A stretch of DNA of 64,000 bases from NCBI RefSeq assembly GCF_003581425.1, contig NZ_QXTG01000002.1:1240001-1304000 (forward strand), given 5' to 3'. Source of the DNA: Amnibacterium setariae (GTDB lineage: Bacteria > Actinomycetota > Actinomycetes > Actinomycetales > Microbacteriaceae). Below are positions 24,705 through 33,197 of the stretch, piece by piece. Position numbers and translations under genes: made by a program. The notes beneath the pieces were generated by a model. That model was not told the DNA's origin. It saw only the letters and a list, made by a program, of their open reading frames with translations, and ran no database searches. Numbering within the stretch: the stretch's first letter is position 1; the number at the start of each line of letters is the position of its first letter.

Positions 24705-24887
24705 TCAGTGCTGGGCGAGCGAGGCGTCCACCCAGGTCTGCAGCGCCGGCCAGTGCTCGTGCGCGACCTCCCGCTGGTCATCGGTCCTCGCCGCGACGAC
24801 GTAGCCGGACGCGTCCAGCCGGAGGAAGACGTGCCCGAGCCCCAGCCCGGGCGGGACGCCGTCGAAGGTCTCCGGGGACTCCGTCAT
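24705..24887 (-). CDS. Small hypothetical protein, 60 aa
   Basis: A 60-residue protein with a balanced, protein-like composition (MTESPETFDGVPPG, VFLRLDASGYVVAARTDDQ) that suggests a small alpha/beta fold. No family is recognised. It stands alone between the Tat-protein gene and the oxidoreductase, all on the minus strand. Confidence 0.5.
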   Translation of the reverse strand: MTESPETFDGVPPGLGLGHVFLRLDASGYVVAARTDDQREVAHEHWPALQTWVDASLAQH

Positions 24888-25019
24888 GGACCCGAGCGTC
24901 GCAGCAGCGGTCGCGAGCCCGGCGCGGAGACGCTGGCGATCCGCTGAGCGTCCTGCGCCCGGAGGCGAGGAAGCGGCCCCGGAGGCGCACCGAGCTCTCC
25001 AGGGCCGCTCCCCCGGATC

Positions 25020-25952
25020 TCACGCCGCGAGGACGATCACCTTGCCGGCGACGGGGCCGGCGGCCGCCTCGGCGTGCAGGGCCGGCAGCTCGGCGAGCGG
25101 GATGCGGCGGGTGACCTCGACGGTCAGCCCGCCCTCGTCCACCAGCGCTGCGAGCCGCGCGAGGCGCTCGCGGTTCGGCAGCACGAAGACCACCTTGGAG
25201 CCGATGCCGCGCGCTGCGTCGTCCGGCGCGGGCATCCAGGCGGTCGTGCTGACGACCACGCCGCCGTCCCGCACGAGCGCGACGAGCGCGGTGAACCGCT
25301 CCGGCTCGATCGGCGCCAGGTTGAGCAGCACGTCGACCTGCTCGGGGACGCTCTCGAGCAGGTCGGCGGTCGTGCGGTCGACGACCTCGTCCGCGCCAGC
25401 GGCCCGGACCGCGTCGATGCTGCGCGGGCTCGCCGTGGCGATCACGTGCGCACCGGCGCGCTTCGCCAGCCGGATCGCGTACTTGCCGACGACGCCGCCC
25501 GCGCCGACGATCAGCACGCGCCGGCCCGCCTGCAGGTCCGCGTCGTCGAACAGCGCCTGCCACGCCGTCAGCGCGACGGAGGGCAGGGCGGCGGCGTCGG
25601 CCAGGGGGATGCTCGTCGGCGCCGGGACGACCGCCTCGGCCGGGGCGACCACGTACTCGGCGGCGCCGCCGTCGCGCTCCATCGGGAGGAAGCCGAAGAC
25701 GGCGTCTCCCACCGCGAGCCCTTCGACGCCCTCGCCGACCGCGTCGATCGTGCCCGACACGTCGTAGCCCGGCACGTGGGGCAGGACGACCGGGATCGGG
25801 AGGAACCCGGCCCGCATGCCGTTGTCCGCCGCGTTGAAGGCGGAGGCCGCGACCCGCAGCCGCACCTGGCCCGCCGCGGGGACGGGCGTCTCGATCTCCT
25901 CGACGCGGAGCACCTCGGGACCGCCGACCTCGTGGAACCGCACTGCCTTCAT
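25020..25952 (-). CDS. NAD(P)-dependent zinc-independent alcohol dehydrogenase/quinone reductase (MDR)
   Basis: A 310-residue medium-chain reductase. The GroES-like domain carries the MDR pattern (VPGYDVSGTIDAVGEGV) and the Rossmann domain has the glycine motif LIVGAGGVVGKYAIRLAK. Catalytic-zinc cysteines are absent, so it is a quinone-reductase-like enzyme using NADPH. It is divergent from an MFS exporter gene, with two matching dyads in the gap, which suggests joint induction by a toxic compound. Confidence 0.9.
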   Translation of the reverse strand: MKAVRFHEVGGPEVLRVEEIETPVPAAGQVRLRVAASAFNAADNGMRAGFLPIPVVLPHVPGYDVSGTIDAVGEGVEGLAVGDAVFGFLPMERDGGAAEYVVAPAEAVVPAPTSIPLADAAALPSVALTAWQALFDDADLQAGRRVLIVGAGGVVGKYAIRLAKRAGAHVIATASPRSIDAVRAAGADEVVDRTTADLLESVPEQVDVLLNLAPIEPERFTALVALVRDGGVVVSTTAWMPAPDDAARGIGSKVVFVLPNRERLARLAALVDEGGLTVEVTRRIPLAELPALHAEAAAGPVAGKVIVLAA

Positions 25953-25972
25953 GATCCGATCCTCTCCTCATC

Positions 25973-26026
25973 TGCTTCGGATTCGAAGCAATGGGAAGAC
26001 CGTAGCACCGCTTCGAACTCGAAGCA
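25973..26026. promoter_or_regulatory. Tandem operators between MDR and MFS genes
   Basis: Two 18-bp dyads, TGCTTCGGATTCGAAGCA (25973-25990) and CGCTTCGAACTCGAAGCA (26009-26026), differ only at the outer left base and the spacer. Their centres are 36 bp apart. Their symmetry and place in a divergent gap are typical of a dimeric repressor such as MarR, HxlR or TetR type. No regulator gene is adjacent, so the binding protein is unknown. Confidence 0.75.
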
Positions 26027-26092
26027 ATTATCGGTCGCCGCGCGGGGACGGCGCTCGCCGGACGACGGAGGACGACCCCGTAGCGTTGCCGC

Positions 26093-27505
26093 GTGAGCGG
26101 TGCTGCGACGGGTAAGGCGCCAGCGCTGAACCGCCCGCTCGCCGTCCTCGTCGCCGGTGCGTTCTTCCTCGAGAACCTCGACGGGACGATCATCCAGACC
26201 GCCGTCCCGGCCATCGGCCGCGACTTCGGGCTGCGGGCCGTGGACGTGAACGCGGCGATCACGGCCTACCTGCTCGCGGTCGCCATCGGGGTGCCGCTCG
26301 GCGGCTGGCTCGCGGACCGGCTCGGCGTGCGGCCCGTGTTCCTGAGCGCGATCGCGCTGTTCACGCTCGCCTCGATCGGGTGCGCGTTCAGCACCGGGAT
26401 CGTGGCGCTGTGCGTGCTGCGGGCGATCCAGGGCGTCGCGGGGGCGCTGATGGTTCCGGTGGGCCGGCTCGCCGTCCTCCGCGCCACCCGCACCCGCGAC
26501 CTGATCACCGCGATCGCGTACCTGACCTGGCCCGGTCTGCTCGCCCCGGTGATCGCGCCCGCGATCGGCGGCCTGCTCACCGACACCGTCGGCTGGCCGT
26601 GGGTGTTCCTGATCAACGGGCCGCTCGGCGTCGCGCTGCTGATCGCCGGTCTGCGTCTCGTGCCGCGCAGCGACGTGCGCGAGCGCCGCGGCTTCGACGT
26701 CGTCGGCTTCGCGCTGCTCGGCACCGGGCTGGTCGCGCTGCTCCTCACGCTCGAGGGCCTGGGCGATCCCGCTTCGGGTCGCACGGGGCTCGTCGTGCTC
26801 GGCGCGGTCGCCGTGCTGGCGCTCGTCGCCGCGGTCGGCTGGATGCGCCGCGTCGAGCACCCGCTGCTCTCCTTCCGCTCCCTCGGCATCCCGACGTTCC
26901 GGGCGAGCAACCTCGGCGGCGGCGTCTACCGGCTCGTGGTCTCCGCCCTGCCGTTCCTCTACACGCTGCTCTTCCAGGTGGGCTTCGGCTGGTCGGCGGC
27001 GCTCGCCGGCGTCGTGGTCGTCGCGGTGTTCGTCGGCAACCTCGCGATCAAGCCGTTCACGACGCCGATCATCCGGCGGTTCGGGTTCCGGACGACGATC
27101 ATCGGCAGCAGCGTCGCCGGCGCCGCGCTGTCCGCCGCGTTCGTGCTCGTCGGGCCGTCGACCCCGATCCCGCTGCTGGTCGCCGCGCTGCTCGTCGCCG
27201 GCGCGTTCCGCTCGATCGGCTTCACCGCCTACAACTCGATCCAGTTCGGCGACGTGCCGCCGGAGCTCACCTCGGGCGCGAACACGCTCGCGGCCACAGT
27301 GCAGCAGATCGCGATCGGGTTCGGCATCGCGGTCGCCGCGCTCGCCGTCCGGGCGATGCTCGCGCTGGCGTCCGTCGTCGCACCGGGCGAGCAGGACCTC
27401 GGGTACCGCTGGGCCTTCGGCGTCGTCGCGGTGGCGCTGCTCATCCCGGTGATCGAGACCGCGCTGCTCCCCCGCCATGTCGGCGCGGCGGTGGCCGCGC
27501 GCTGA
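26093..27505 (+). CDS. MFS drug-type exporter, DHA2-like
   Basis: A 470-residue membrane protein with 12 to 14 predicted helices. The motif A region GGWLADRLGVRP after helix 2 and the helix-5 motif (APVIAPAIGGLLTDTVGWPWVFLINGPLG) are those of DHA2-type drug:H+ antiporters such as EmrB/QacA relatives. TAGCGT (26081-26086) is 6 nt from the GTG start, so the transcript is probably leaderless. It is divergent from the MDR gene and likely shares its operators, giving a detoxify-and-export pair. Confidence 0.9.
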   Translation: MSGAATGKAPALNRPLAVLVAGAFFLENLDGTIIQTAVPAIGRDFGLRAVDVNAAITAYLLAVAIGVPLGGWLADRLGVRPVFLSAIALFTLASIGCAFSTGIVALCVLRAIQGVAGALMVPVGRLAVLRATRTRDLITAIAYLTWPGLLAPVIAPAIGGLLTDTVGWPWVFLINGPLGVALLIAGLRLVPRSDVRERRGFDVVGFALLGTGLVALLLTLEGLGDPASGRTGLVVLGAVAVLALVAAVGWMRRVEHPLLSFRSLGIPTFRASNLGGGVYRLVVSALPFLYTLLFQVGFGWSAALAGVVVVAVFVGNLAIKPFTTPIIRRFGFRTTIIGSSVAGAALSAAFVLVGPSTPIPLLVAALLVAGAFRSIGFTAYNSIQFGDVPPELTSGANTLAATVQQIAIGFGIAVAALAVRAMLALASVVAPGEQDLGYRWAFGVVAVALLIPVIETALLPRHVGAAVAAR

Positions 27506-27560
27506 CCCGCGCGCACCTGCGGCCTCGGACCGGACGCACCGGCTCGCGCCGTGCGGCACA

Positions 27561-27581
27561 ATTGGTCCGAGCCAGACCAAT
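27561..27581. promoter_or_regulatory. Dyad upstream of ECF sigma gene
   Basis: ATTGGTC and GACCAAT flank a 7-nt spacer with perfect symmetry, about 73 bp before the sigma start. A second, overlapping pairing (CGAGCC 27568-27573 with GGCTCG 27583-27588) is also present. It may be an operator for an unlinked regulator. Confidence 0.5.
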
Positions 27582-27653
27582 CGGCTCGCTCCACGGCTCC
27601 GAACGTCCCGTGTCGCTGCCGATGCGTTCTGCAGCGCACCGGAGGACGTCCCG

Positions 27654-28394
27654 GTGCAGCCCCGGTTCGCAGAGGTGGTCCGAGTGTCGATCAGGAGCAC
27701 CGACGACGGCGTCGACGCCGGGCTGGTCCGCCGAGCCCGCGCCGGTGACGGATCCGCGTTCGCCGAGCTGCTCCGCTGCCACGGCGCCGCGATGCGTCGC
27801 GTCGCCCTGCGCTACACGCGGAACGCCGCGGACGCCGACGACGTCGTGCAGGAGGCCGCGATCAAGGTGTGGCGCAACCTCGACGCGCTCCGGGAGCCCG
27901 AGAAGGCCCGGGCGTGGATGCTGCAGATCACCGCCAGGGAGGCGCTCGGCCGCGCGACGACCGCGCGCCACGACCACGAGCTGACCGAGGACGCCGCGTC
28001 GATCGCGGGTCCGGACCTCGCGGTGGACCGGTTCGACCTGCACGACGGCCTCCGGACCGCGCTCCGCGCCCTCCCCGAGCAGCAGGCCACGGCCTGGCTG
28101 CTGCGCGAGGTGCACGACCTCAGCTACCGCGAGATCGCCGACCGCATGGACGCCCCGGAGAGCTCCGTGCGCGGCTGGCTCGTCCTCGCGCGCAAGCGGA
28201 TCCAGCGGGCCATCGACGAGTGCTGCCCGACGGCCCGGCCCCGCGCCGTCGAGGTCCGGCTCCCCGTCGGCGGCGACCGGCCGCCGGTCGTGCAGCCCGA
28301 GGCGACGCCCGTCGCCACCTACCCGCCGGCGCCGACCGCCACCGCGACCGCCTCGGTCGGCCGCCGGTCACGACGGAGCATCGACCGGCGCTGA
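27654..28394 (+). CDS. ECF-family RNA polymerase sigma factor with C-terminal tail
   Basis: A 246-residue sigma factor. Region 2 (FAELLRCHGAAMRRVALRY, DADDVVQEAAIKVW) and region 4 (LPEQQATAWLLREVHDLSYREIADRM) are clear. The last 55 residues are Pro/Thr/Arg-rich and resemble neither a SnoaL-like nor a zinc anti-sigma domain; they could autoregulate or be disordered. GGAGG at 27641-27645 supports GTG 27654; GTG 27684 is an alternative. There is no adjacent anti-sigma gene. The mannosyltransferase gene follows on the same strand after 66 bp. Confidence 0.85.
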   Translation: MQPRFAEVVRVSIRSTDDGVDAGLVRRARAGDGSAFAELLRCHGAAMRRVALRYTRNAADADDVVQEAAIKVWRNLDALREPEKARAWMLQITAREALGRATTARHDHELTEDAASIAGPDLAVDRFDLHDGLRTALRALPEQQATAWLLREVHDLSYREIADRMDAPESSVRGWLVLARKRIQRAIDECCPTARPRAVEVRLPVGGDRPPVVQPEATPVATYPPAPTATATASVGRRSRRSIDRR

Positions 28395-28460
28395 TCGGCG
28401 GGACGCCCTCGACCCGCGCGGCGCGATGCCGTTCACTGGGGGCGGCGCGAGGAGGCGACG

Positions 28461-29993
28461 ATGGCGATGGCGCGGCGTCGGGTGCGGGCCGAGCTGGTCG
28501 CCGTGCTCGTCGTCTTCGGCGCGGTCCAGGTGCTGCTGCAGCGGGCGCAGGATCGGCTGTGGCGGAACGGGCTCGGGCCGTCCGGCGCCGCCGAGTACCC
28601 GCGGCCCGGCGCCGACGTCGTCGCGGGTGCCGCGGACGCGACCACGGTCGTCCTGCTCGGGCTCGCCGCGTGCGCGGTGTTCGGCCTGCTCGTGCTGCGC
28701 GCGGGCCGCTACGCCGCGGTCGGAGGCGGACGGCCGGCGGTCGCGGTGCTCGCGCTCCTCGCCGTGGGCTGGTGGCTGGCGTCGCCGACCCTCTCCATCG
28801 ACGCCTACTCCTACCTGTCCCACGGCCGGCTGGCCGCTTCCGGAGCGAATCCCTACCTGACGGCGTCGGCCGACGTCGCCGGGTCGCCGTACGGCGCGCG
28901 GCTCCTCGCGGCCGGGTGGCAGCCGGTGCATCCGCAGTCGCCGTACGGCCCGCTCTGCACGGGCATCGAGCGCCTCGCGGTCGTGCTGTCCGGGGACGAC
29001 GTCCGCCTCGGCGTCCTGCTGATCGAGCTGCCGCAGCTCGCCGCCGTCCTCGGCACGGCGGCGGTGACCGCCCGCTTCCTCCGCGACGCGGGACCGGAGC
29101 GTCGCCTGCGCGGCGTGCTCCTCGTCCTGGCGAACCCGCTCGTGCTCGTCGAGCTGACCGGCGACGGCCACGTCGACGCGCTCATGGCGGCGCTGCTCGT
29201 GCTGGCGATCCTCGCCGCGGCGCGGGCGCGCACGGCGCCCGCGATCCTCGCGCTCGCGCTCGCCGTGCTCGTCAAGGTGAACGCGCTGCCCTTCGTGCTC
29301 CCGATCGCGGTGGCGCTCGTCGTGCTGCGACGCGGGGTCCGGGAACTCCTCGTCGGCGCGGCCGTCGGCGGCGCGGCGGCGATCGCCGTCGGCGCGGCGC
29401 TCGCCGCGCCGTACTGGGCGGGCCCGGCCACCTTCACCGGGCTCGCTGCGAGCGGGACGCCGTCGTTCGGCTGGAACGTCGCCGGGCTCCTCCGGTCGCA
29501 GCTCGCGCCGCCGGAGGCGTCCCTGTACTCCCCCGACCAGGCGGCGGGCGGCGTGCTCCTCACGCAGGTCCTCCTGGTGGTCCTGCTCGTCGCCGGGACC
29601 GCCGCAGCCAGCCTCCGGGTGCGGACGCCCGCCGACCTCGCGCGTGCGTGCGGCGTGGTCGCCCTGCTGGTCCTGCTCCTCCTGCCGCTCGAGTGGCCGT
29701 GGTACGCCGCGCTGCCCGCGGCCGTGCTCCCGCTGGTGCCGTCCCGGGCGCACGCGATCGCGGTGCTGGTGCTCGCCGCGGGCTCCCGGATCGTCGCCCC
29801 GATCGGCGATGCCGCGCAGGTGGGGGCCGTCGGGACCGATCTGTTCGAATCCGTGCAGCCCCTGGTCGGCCAGACGCTGCCCGCGCTGATCGGGCTGGCC
29901 CTGACGGTCCCCGCACTCGTCCGACGAGGCGGCGTCGGCCCCGGACGAACGGCATCGGACGCGACGCGGGACGAACCGCGAGCGGGCGAATGA
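28461..29993 (+). CDS. Polyprenol-phosphomannose-dependent mannosyltransferase-like (GT87/MptB-like)
   Basis: A 510-residue integral membrane glycosyltransferase of GT-C fold with about 12 helices. The first extracytoplasmic loop carries SIDAYSYLSHGRLAASGANPY, where Asp/Tyr and NPY are the family signature, and later SPYGPL and NPLVLVELTGDGHVDALM. Members use C35/C50-P-mannose to extend lipomannan-type or cell-wall glycans outside the membrane. GAGGAGG precedes the ATG. Placement after an ECF sigma gene suggests stress-controlled envelope modification, which is inference. Confidence 0.8.
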   Translation: MAMARRRVRAELVAVLVVFGAVQVLLQRAQDRLWRNGLGPSGAAEYPRPGADVVAGAADATTVVLLGLAACAVFGLLVLRAGRYAAVGGGRPAVAVLALLAVGWWLASPTLSIDAYSYLSHGRLAASGANPYLTASADVAGSPYGARLLAAGWQPVHPQSPYGPLCTGIERLAVVLSGDDVRLGVLLIELPQLAAVLGTAAVTARFLRDAGPERRLRGVLLVLANPLVLVELTGDGHVDALMAALLVLAILAAARARTAPAILALALAVLVKVNALPFVLPIAVALVVLRRGVRELLVGAAVGGAAAIAVGAALAAPYWAGPATFTGLAASGTPSFGWNVAGLLRSQLAPPEASLYSPDQAAGGVLLTQVLLVVLLVAGTAAASLRVRTPADLARACGVVALLVLLLLPLEWPWYAALPAAVLPLVPSRAHAIAVLVLAAGSRIVAPIGDAAQVGAVGTDLFESVQPLVGQTLPALIGLALTVPALVRRGGVGPGRTASDATRDEPRAGE

Positions 29994-30008
29994 CGTCGCT
30001 GCGCGCCC

Positions 30009-30425
30009 CTACGAGGCCGACGCGGCGATGTTCACGAGCCAGGTGAAGCCGTACGGGTCGACGAGCATGCCGAAGCCGTCGCCCCACGCCGACGCGGTGA
30101 GCGGCTGCAGCACGGTCGACCGCTCCGCGAGCCCGTCCCAGTACCCCTGCAGCTCGGCGCGCTCCTCGCCGCCGAGCGAGATCGCGACGTCGTCGCCCTT
30201 CGTGAGCCGCAGCCGCTCGGGGCGGTCCGCGCCCATCAGCACGAGCCCGCTCGCCGTCGTGAGCTTGGCGTGCATCACGAGGTCCTCCTCGCTCGGGTCC
30301 TGCGCGGCGCGGTAGTCGCCGAAGGTCGCGACCTCGAGCTCGCCGCCGAGCGCGCCGCGGTAGTACTCCATCGCTTCGCGGGCCTGTCCGCGGAAGTTGA
30401 GGTAGGGGTTCAGGACGGTGGGCAC
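30009..30425 (-). CDS. VOC-superfamily (PhnB/glyoxalase-like) protein
   Basis: A 138-residue protein of the PhnB-like VOC group: N-terminal VLNPYLNFRGQAREAMEYY and C-terminal WGDGFGMLVDPYGFTWLVN are diagnostic. These fold as paired beta-alpha-beta units and often bind a divalent metal, but PhnB-type members commonly lack the full metal set, and their reaction is unknown. GGAG lies 6 nt before the GTG start. It is convergent with the mannosyltransferase gene. Confidence 0.85.
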   Translation of the reverse strand: MPTVLNPYLNFRGQAREAMEYYRGALGGELEVATFGDYRAAQDPSEEDLVMHAKLTTASGLVLMGADRPERLRLTKGDDVAISLGGEERAELQGYWDGLAERSTVLQPLTASAWGDGFGMLVDPYGFTWLVNIAASAS

Positions 30426-30606
30426 GGGTGCTCCTCTCGCTGGTCCGACGCTGGACGCGCCCACTGTGGCACCCGACTCGGACATCGCCCCGGGCGGTGC
30501 CTCCCCCTGCAGGAGGAGCCCCAGACCTCGCGGTTCAACGCGGAGGCGGAGCCGCTTCGGTCGAGCGCCCGATCCGCCCGCGGCGGCCGTCCGATGGGAT
30601 CGACGC

Positions 30607-31059
30607 ATGACGATCCGCGCTCACGCCCTCCTGATCCTCCTGCCCCTCGCTGCCGGTCTCGTGCTCACGACCACCGGGTGCAGCGCCATCGAGAACGCCG
30701 TGCACAAGACGCACGAGGAGCGGTTCGCCGACCGCGCGGCGGCCGAGCAGGGCTGGAAGGGCGTCGCCGCTCCGGCCTGGCTGCCCGACGACGCCACCGA
30801 CATCCGCAACCTCGCCACGAACGACGAGACGAACTCCGTGATCCTGGCCCGCAGCACCGCCCCGCTGCCCGCCGGATGCCGGGAGGCCGACCGGCGGAGC
30901 ATCCCCTTCGACACCGCCTCCTGGGCGCCGACGCTCGACCGCTTCCCCGACCGCGTCGAGCGCTGCGGCGACTACGAGGTGATGCGGGTCGACGGCGCGT
31001 GGCTCGGCTGGTTCACGGCCACCGAGGCGGGGCAGACGCCCGCTCCCGTCGCGGGCTGA
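30607..31059 (+). CDS. Putative lipoprotein, 150 aa
   Basis: A 150-residue exported protein with a signal peptide ending in a lipobox-like TTGCSA (Cys22-24 region; hydrophobic core LLILLPLAAGLVL). The mature domain has one Cys pair (GCREAD, ERCGDYE) and resembles other short actinobacterial lipoproteins of unknown function (AWLPDDATDIRN, WLGWFTATE). TGGGAT (30595-30600) 6 nt before the ATG suggests a leaderless transcript. Confidence 0.75.
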   Translation: MTIRAHALLILLPLAAGLVLTTTGCSAIENAVHKTHEERFADRAAAEQGWKGVAAPAWLPDDATDIRNLATNDETNSVILARSTAPLPAGCREADRRSIPFDTASWAPTLDRFPDRVERCGDYEVMRVDGAWLGWFTATEAGQTPAPVAG

Positions 31060-31099
31060 TCGCTCGACGGTCGCGCGCGTCCGGACCGGGATACGGTGC

Positions 31100-31519
31100 T
31101 CAGCGCATCCGCCACATCCCGGTCCGGTCGGGCGCGACGTCGAGGAAGCCGCGGGACTCGTACAGCCGGCGGCCCGGCGGGTCGGCCGTGAGCGTCACGT
31201 ACGCGCCCGGCTCCGCCCGCGTGCGGATCTCCTCGAGCAACGCGTCGAGGACGGCGCCGCCGATGCCGCGTCGCTGGTGGCCCGGGAGGGTCGCCATGTC
31301 GGCGACGAGGAAGTACCAGCCGCCGTCGCCCACCACGCGCCCCATCGCGACGACCTCGCCGCGCTCGGTCTCCACCCGTCGGAACGCCCAGCTCCCCGCG
31401 ATCGCCGCCTCGGCCTGCCCCGTCGTCTTCGGCGACAGGCCCGACTCGCGCCGCAGCCGGAGGTAGTCCTCGGGTGCGGGCGCGCCCGGGAGGAGCAGGT
31501 AGCCGGCGGCGAGCGTCAT
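31100..31519 (-). CDS. GNAT-family N-acetyltransferase
   Basis: A 139-residue compact GNAT with motif A in VADMATLPGHQRRGIGGAVLDALL (acetyl-CoA loop QRRGIG) and the C-terminal LTADPPGRRLYESRGF strand-helix. The acceptor is unknown. CACACT (31526-31531) is 6 nt from the ATG, a leaderless-type promoter. It is convergent with the lipoprotein gene. Confidence 0.88.
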   Translation of the reverse strand: MTLAAGYLLLPGAPAPEDYLRLRRESGLSPKTTGQAEAAIAGSWAFRRVETERGEVVAMGRVVGDGGWYFLVADMATLPGHQRRGIGGAVLDALLEEIRTRAEPGAYVTLTADPPGRRLYESRGFLDVAPDRTGMWRMR

Positions 31520-31570
31520 GCCGCCAGTGTGGCCGAGGGCGCTCCGACGGCGTCCGGCCCTCCCGCCGCC

Positions 31571-31993
31571 CTACCCGCCGAGTCCCTCGATCCTGACGAC
31601 GGCCCGGTCCTCGCGCCCCGACGTCCTGCACGCCGCAGGCGCACGGACGTGCGCCGAGCCGAACGCGATGCCGACCGCGAAGCCCGGCACCGCCACCACC
31701 CGGCCCTCGGCGTCGCGCAGCGACAGGTCGTCCCCGGCGGAGTACCCCGCCGGGAACACGAGCCCCGTCGCGCCGGCGAAGAAGCAGACCCGATCGCCGC
31801 GCCGGACCGCCCGCACCGTCCGGGACGCACCGACGTCGAAGACGGCAGCCGGATCGGTGCGGACCGCAGCGCTCGTCGAGACCGCGAGCCCGTCGCTCCG
31901 CGCAGCGCAGCCCGACAGCGCCGCGAGCAGGGCGCCGATGCCCACCAGCAGGATCGCGAGCCGAGCGCGACCCGCTGCTGCGCTCACCACCAC
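31571..31993 (-). CDS. Putative lipoprotein, 140 aa
   Basis: A 140-residue exported protein with a signal peptide and lipobox LSGCAARS (Cys near 28). The mature part is small and beta-rich (DRVCFFAGATGLVFPAGYSAGDDLSLRD) and unrecognised. Three consecutive GTG codons (31993, 31990, 31987) could start it; none has a clear ribosome site. It follows the LacI gene on the same strand after about 70 bp. Confidence 0.7.
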   Translation of the reverse strand: MVVSAAAGRARLAILLVGIGALLAALSGCAARSDGLAVSTSAAVRTDPAAVFDVGASRTVRAVRRGDRVCFFAGATGLVFPAGYSAGDDLSLRDAEGRVVAVPGFAVGIAFGSAHVRAPAACRTSGREDRAVVRIEGLGG

Positions 31994-32061
31994 CCCATGC
32001 CCACGAGCGTCCGCCCCCTCCGGAGCGCGGCGCGATCGTCCGGTCGTGTGCGCGGCGAGCC

Positions 32062-33108
32062 TCAGGAGGTCGCGCGGACGATCAGCTCCGGGGTCAGCAG
32101 CCGGTCGGTGCGCGGCTCCCGTCCCGTCTCGGCCGCGTCCCGCATCGCCTGGAGCACTGCGGCGCCGAGCGCCGCGAAGTCCTGGGCGACGGTGGTCAGC
32201 GGCGGGATCAGGTAGCCGGCCTCGGGGACGTCGTCGAAGCCGACGACGGCGACGCGCTCGGGGACCGCGACCCCGGACGAGTGCAGCGCGGAGAGCACGC
32301 CGATCGCCGTCTGGTCGTTGGCGCAGAACACCGCGTCGACGTCGCCGCGGCTCGCCAGCGCGAGCCCCGCGCGGTGTCCCGCCTCGGCCGTCCAGTCCCC
32401 CTGCAGCACGATGGCGGGCAGACCGCGCGCCTCCACCTCCCGGCGGTACGCGCGCAGCCGGCGCAGCGCGTCGAGCGACGCGGCCGGGCCCGCGACGTGC
32501 GCGATCCGCCGCCGGCCCCGGGCGACGAGGTGCTCGATCGCGGCACGGACGCCGGCGTCCTGGTCCACCGCGACCGCCCGCCGGTCGAGGTCGACCGCGC
32601 CCTGCGAGGCGGCGATCAGCGGCACGGCCCGCGGGACCTCGAAGACCCGCCGGGCGACGCCCTCGGTGACGCCGATCAGCGCGATCGCGCGGGCTCCCCG
32701 GCGCTGCAGGGCGGCCATCGCCTCGTCGACGTCCGCGACGGCGCCGAGGCGCAGGGTCGCGGCGGTCGTCGTCCACCCGTTCAACGCCGCCGCCGCGTCG
32801 ATCCCCCGGACCGTGCTCGCCGTCCCGAACTGGTGCGGGTCCTCCGCGACCACGCCGAACGTCGTCGTGTAGCCGCGCACCAGGTCGCGCGCCGCGGCGC
32901 TCGGGTGGTAGTCGAGCGCCTTGACCGCCGCCTCCACCTTCGACCGCGTGGTCGCCGTGACCCTCGGGTCGCCGTTCAGCACCCGCGACACCGTCTGGTA
33001 GCTCACCCCGGCGTGCTGCGCGACGTGCTTCAGCGTCGGCGGACGGCGGACGGCCTCCCCGGCGCCGACGACGCCGGGCGACGGGCTGCCTTCATCCTCG
33101 GGACCCAC
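32062..33108 (-). CDS. LacI-family transcriptional regulator
   Basis: A 348-residue repressor with an N-terminal HTH at about 24-46 (PTLKHVAQHAGVSYQTVSRVLNG) and hinge helix, then a periplasmic-binding-protein-like sugar domain (FGVVAEDPHQ, ALIGVTEG, VVGFDDVPEAGYL). It probably responds to a carbohydrate. No sugar gene is adjacent, so its target lies elsewhere. GTG 33108 is supported by CACGGT (33115-33120) 6 nt upstream. Confidence 0.9.
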   Translation of the reverse strand: MGPEDEGSPSPGVVGAGEAVRRPPTLKHVAQHAGVSYQTVSRVLNGDPRVTATTRSKVEAAVKALDYHPSAAARDLVRGYTTTFGVVAEDPHQFGTASTVRGIDAAAALNGWTTTAATLRLGAVADVDEAMAALQRRGARAIALIGVTEGVARRVFEVPRAVPLIAASQGAVDLDRRAVAVDQDAGVRAAIEHLVARGRRRIAHVAGPAASLDALRRLRAYRREVEARGLPAIVLQGDWTAEAGHRAGLALASRGDVDAVFCANDQTAIGVLSALHSSGVAVPERVAVVGFDDVPEAGYLIPPLTTVAQDFAALGAAVLQAMRDAAETGREPRTDRLLTPELIVRATS

Positions 33109-33197
33109 GGGTCCACCGTGCCGCACCGACCCTGCGATCGCGACCCGGGCGCGGCCCCGGGCCGGCTCCGTCCCCCGGGGACGACGGCCGCGCGGCG

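Noticed and set aside
33101-33114. GGACCCACGGGTCC palindrome at the LacI start as an operator
   Set aside because: It overlaps the start codon and lacks the central CG typical of LacI-family sites; too weak to list.
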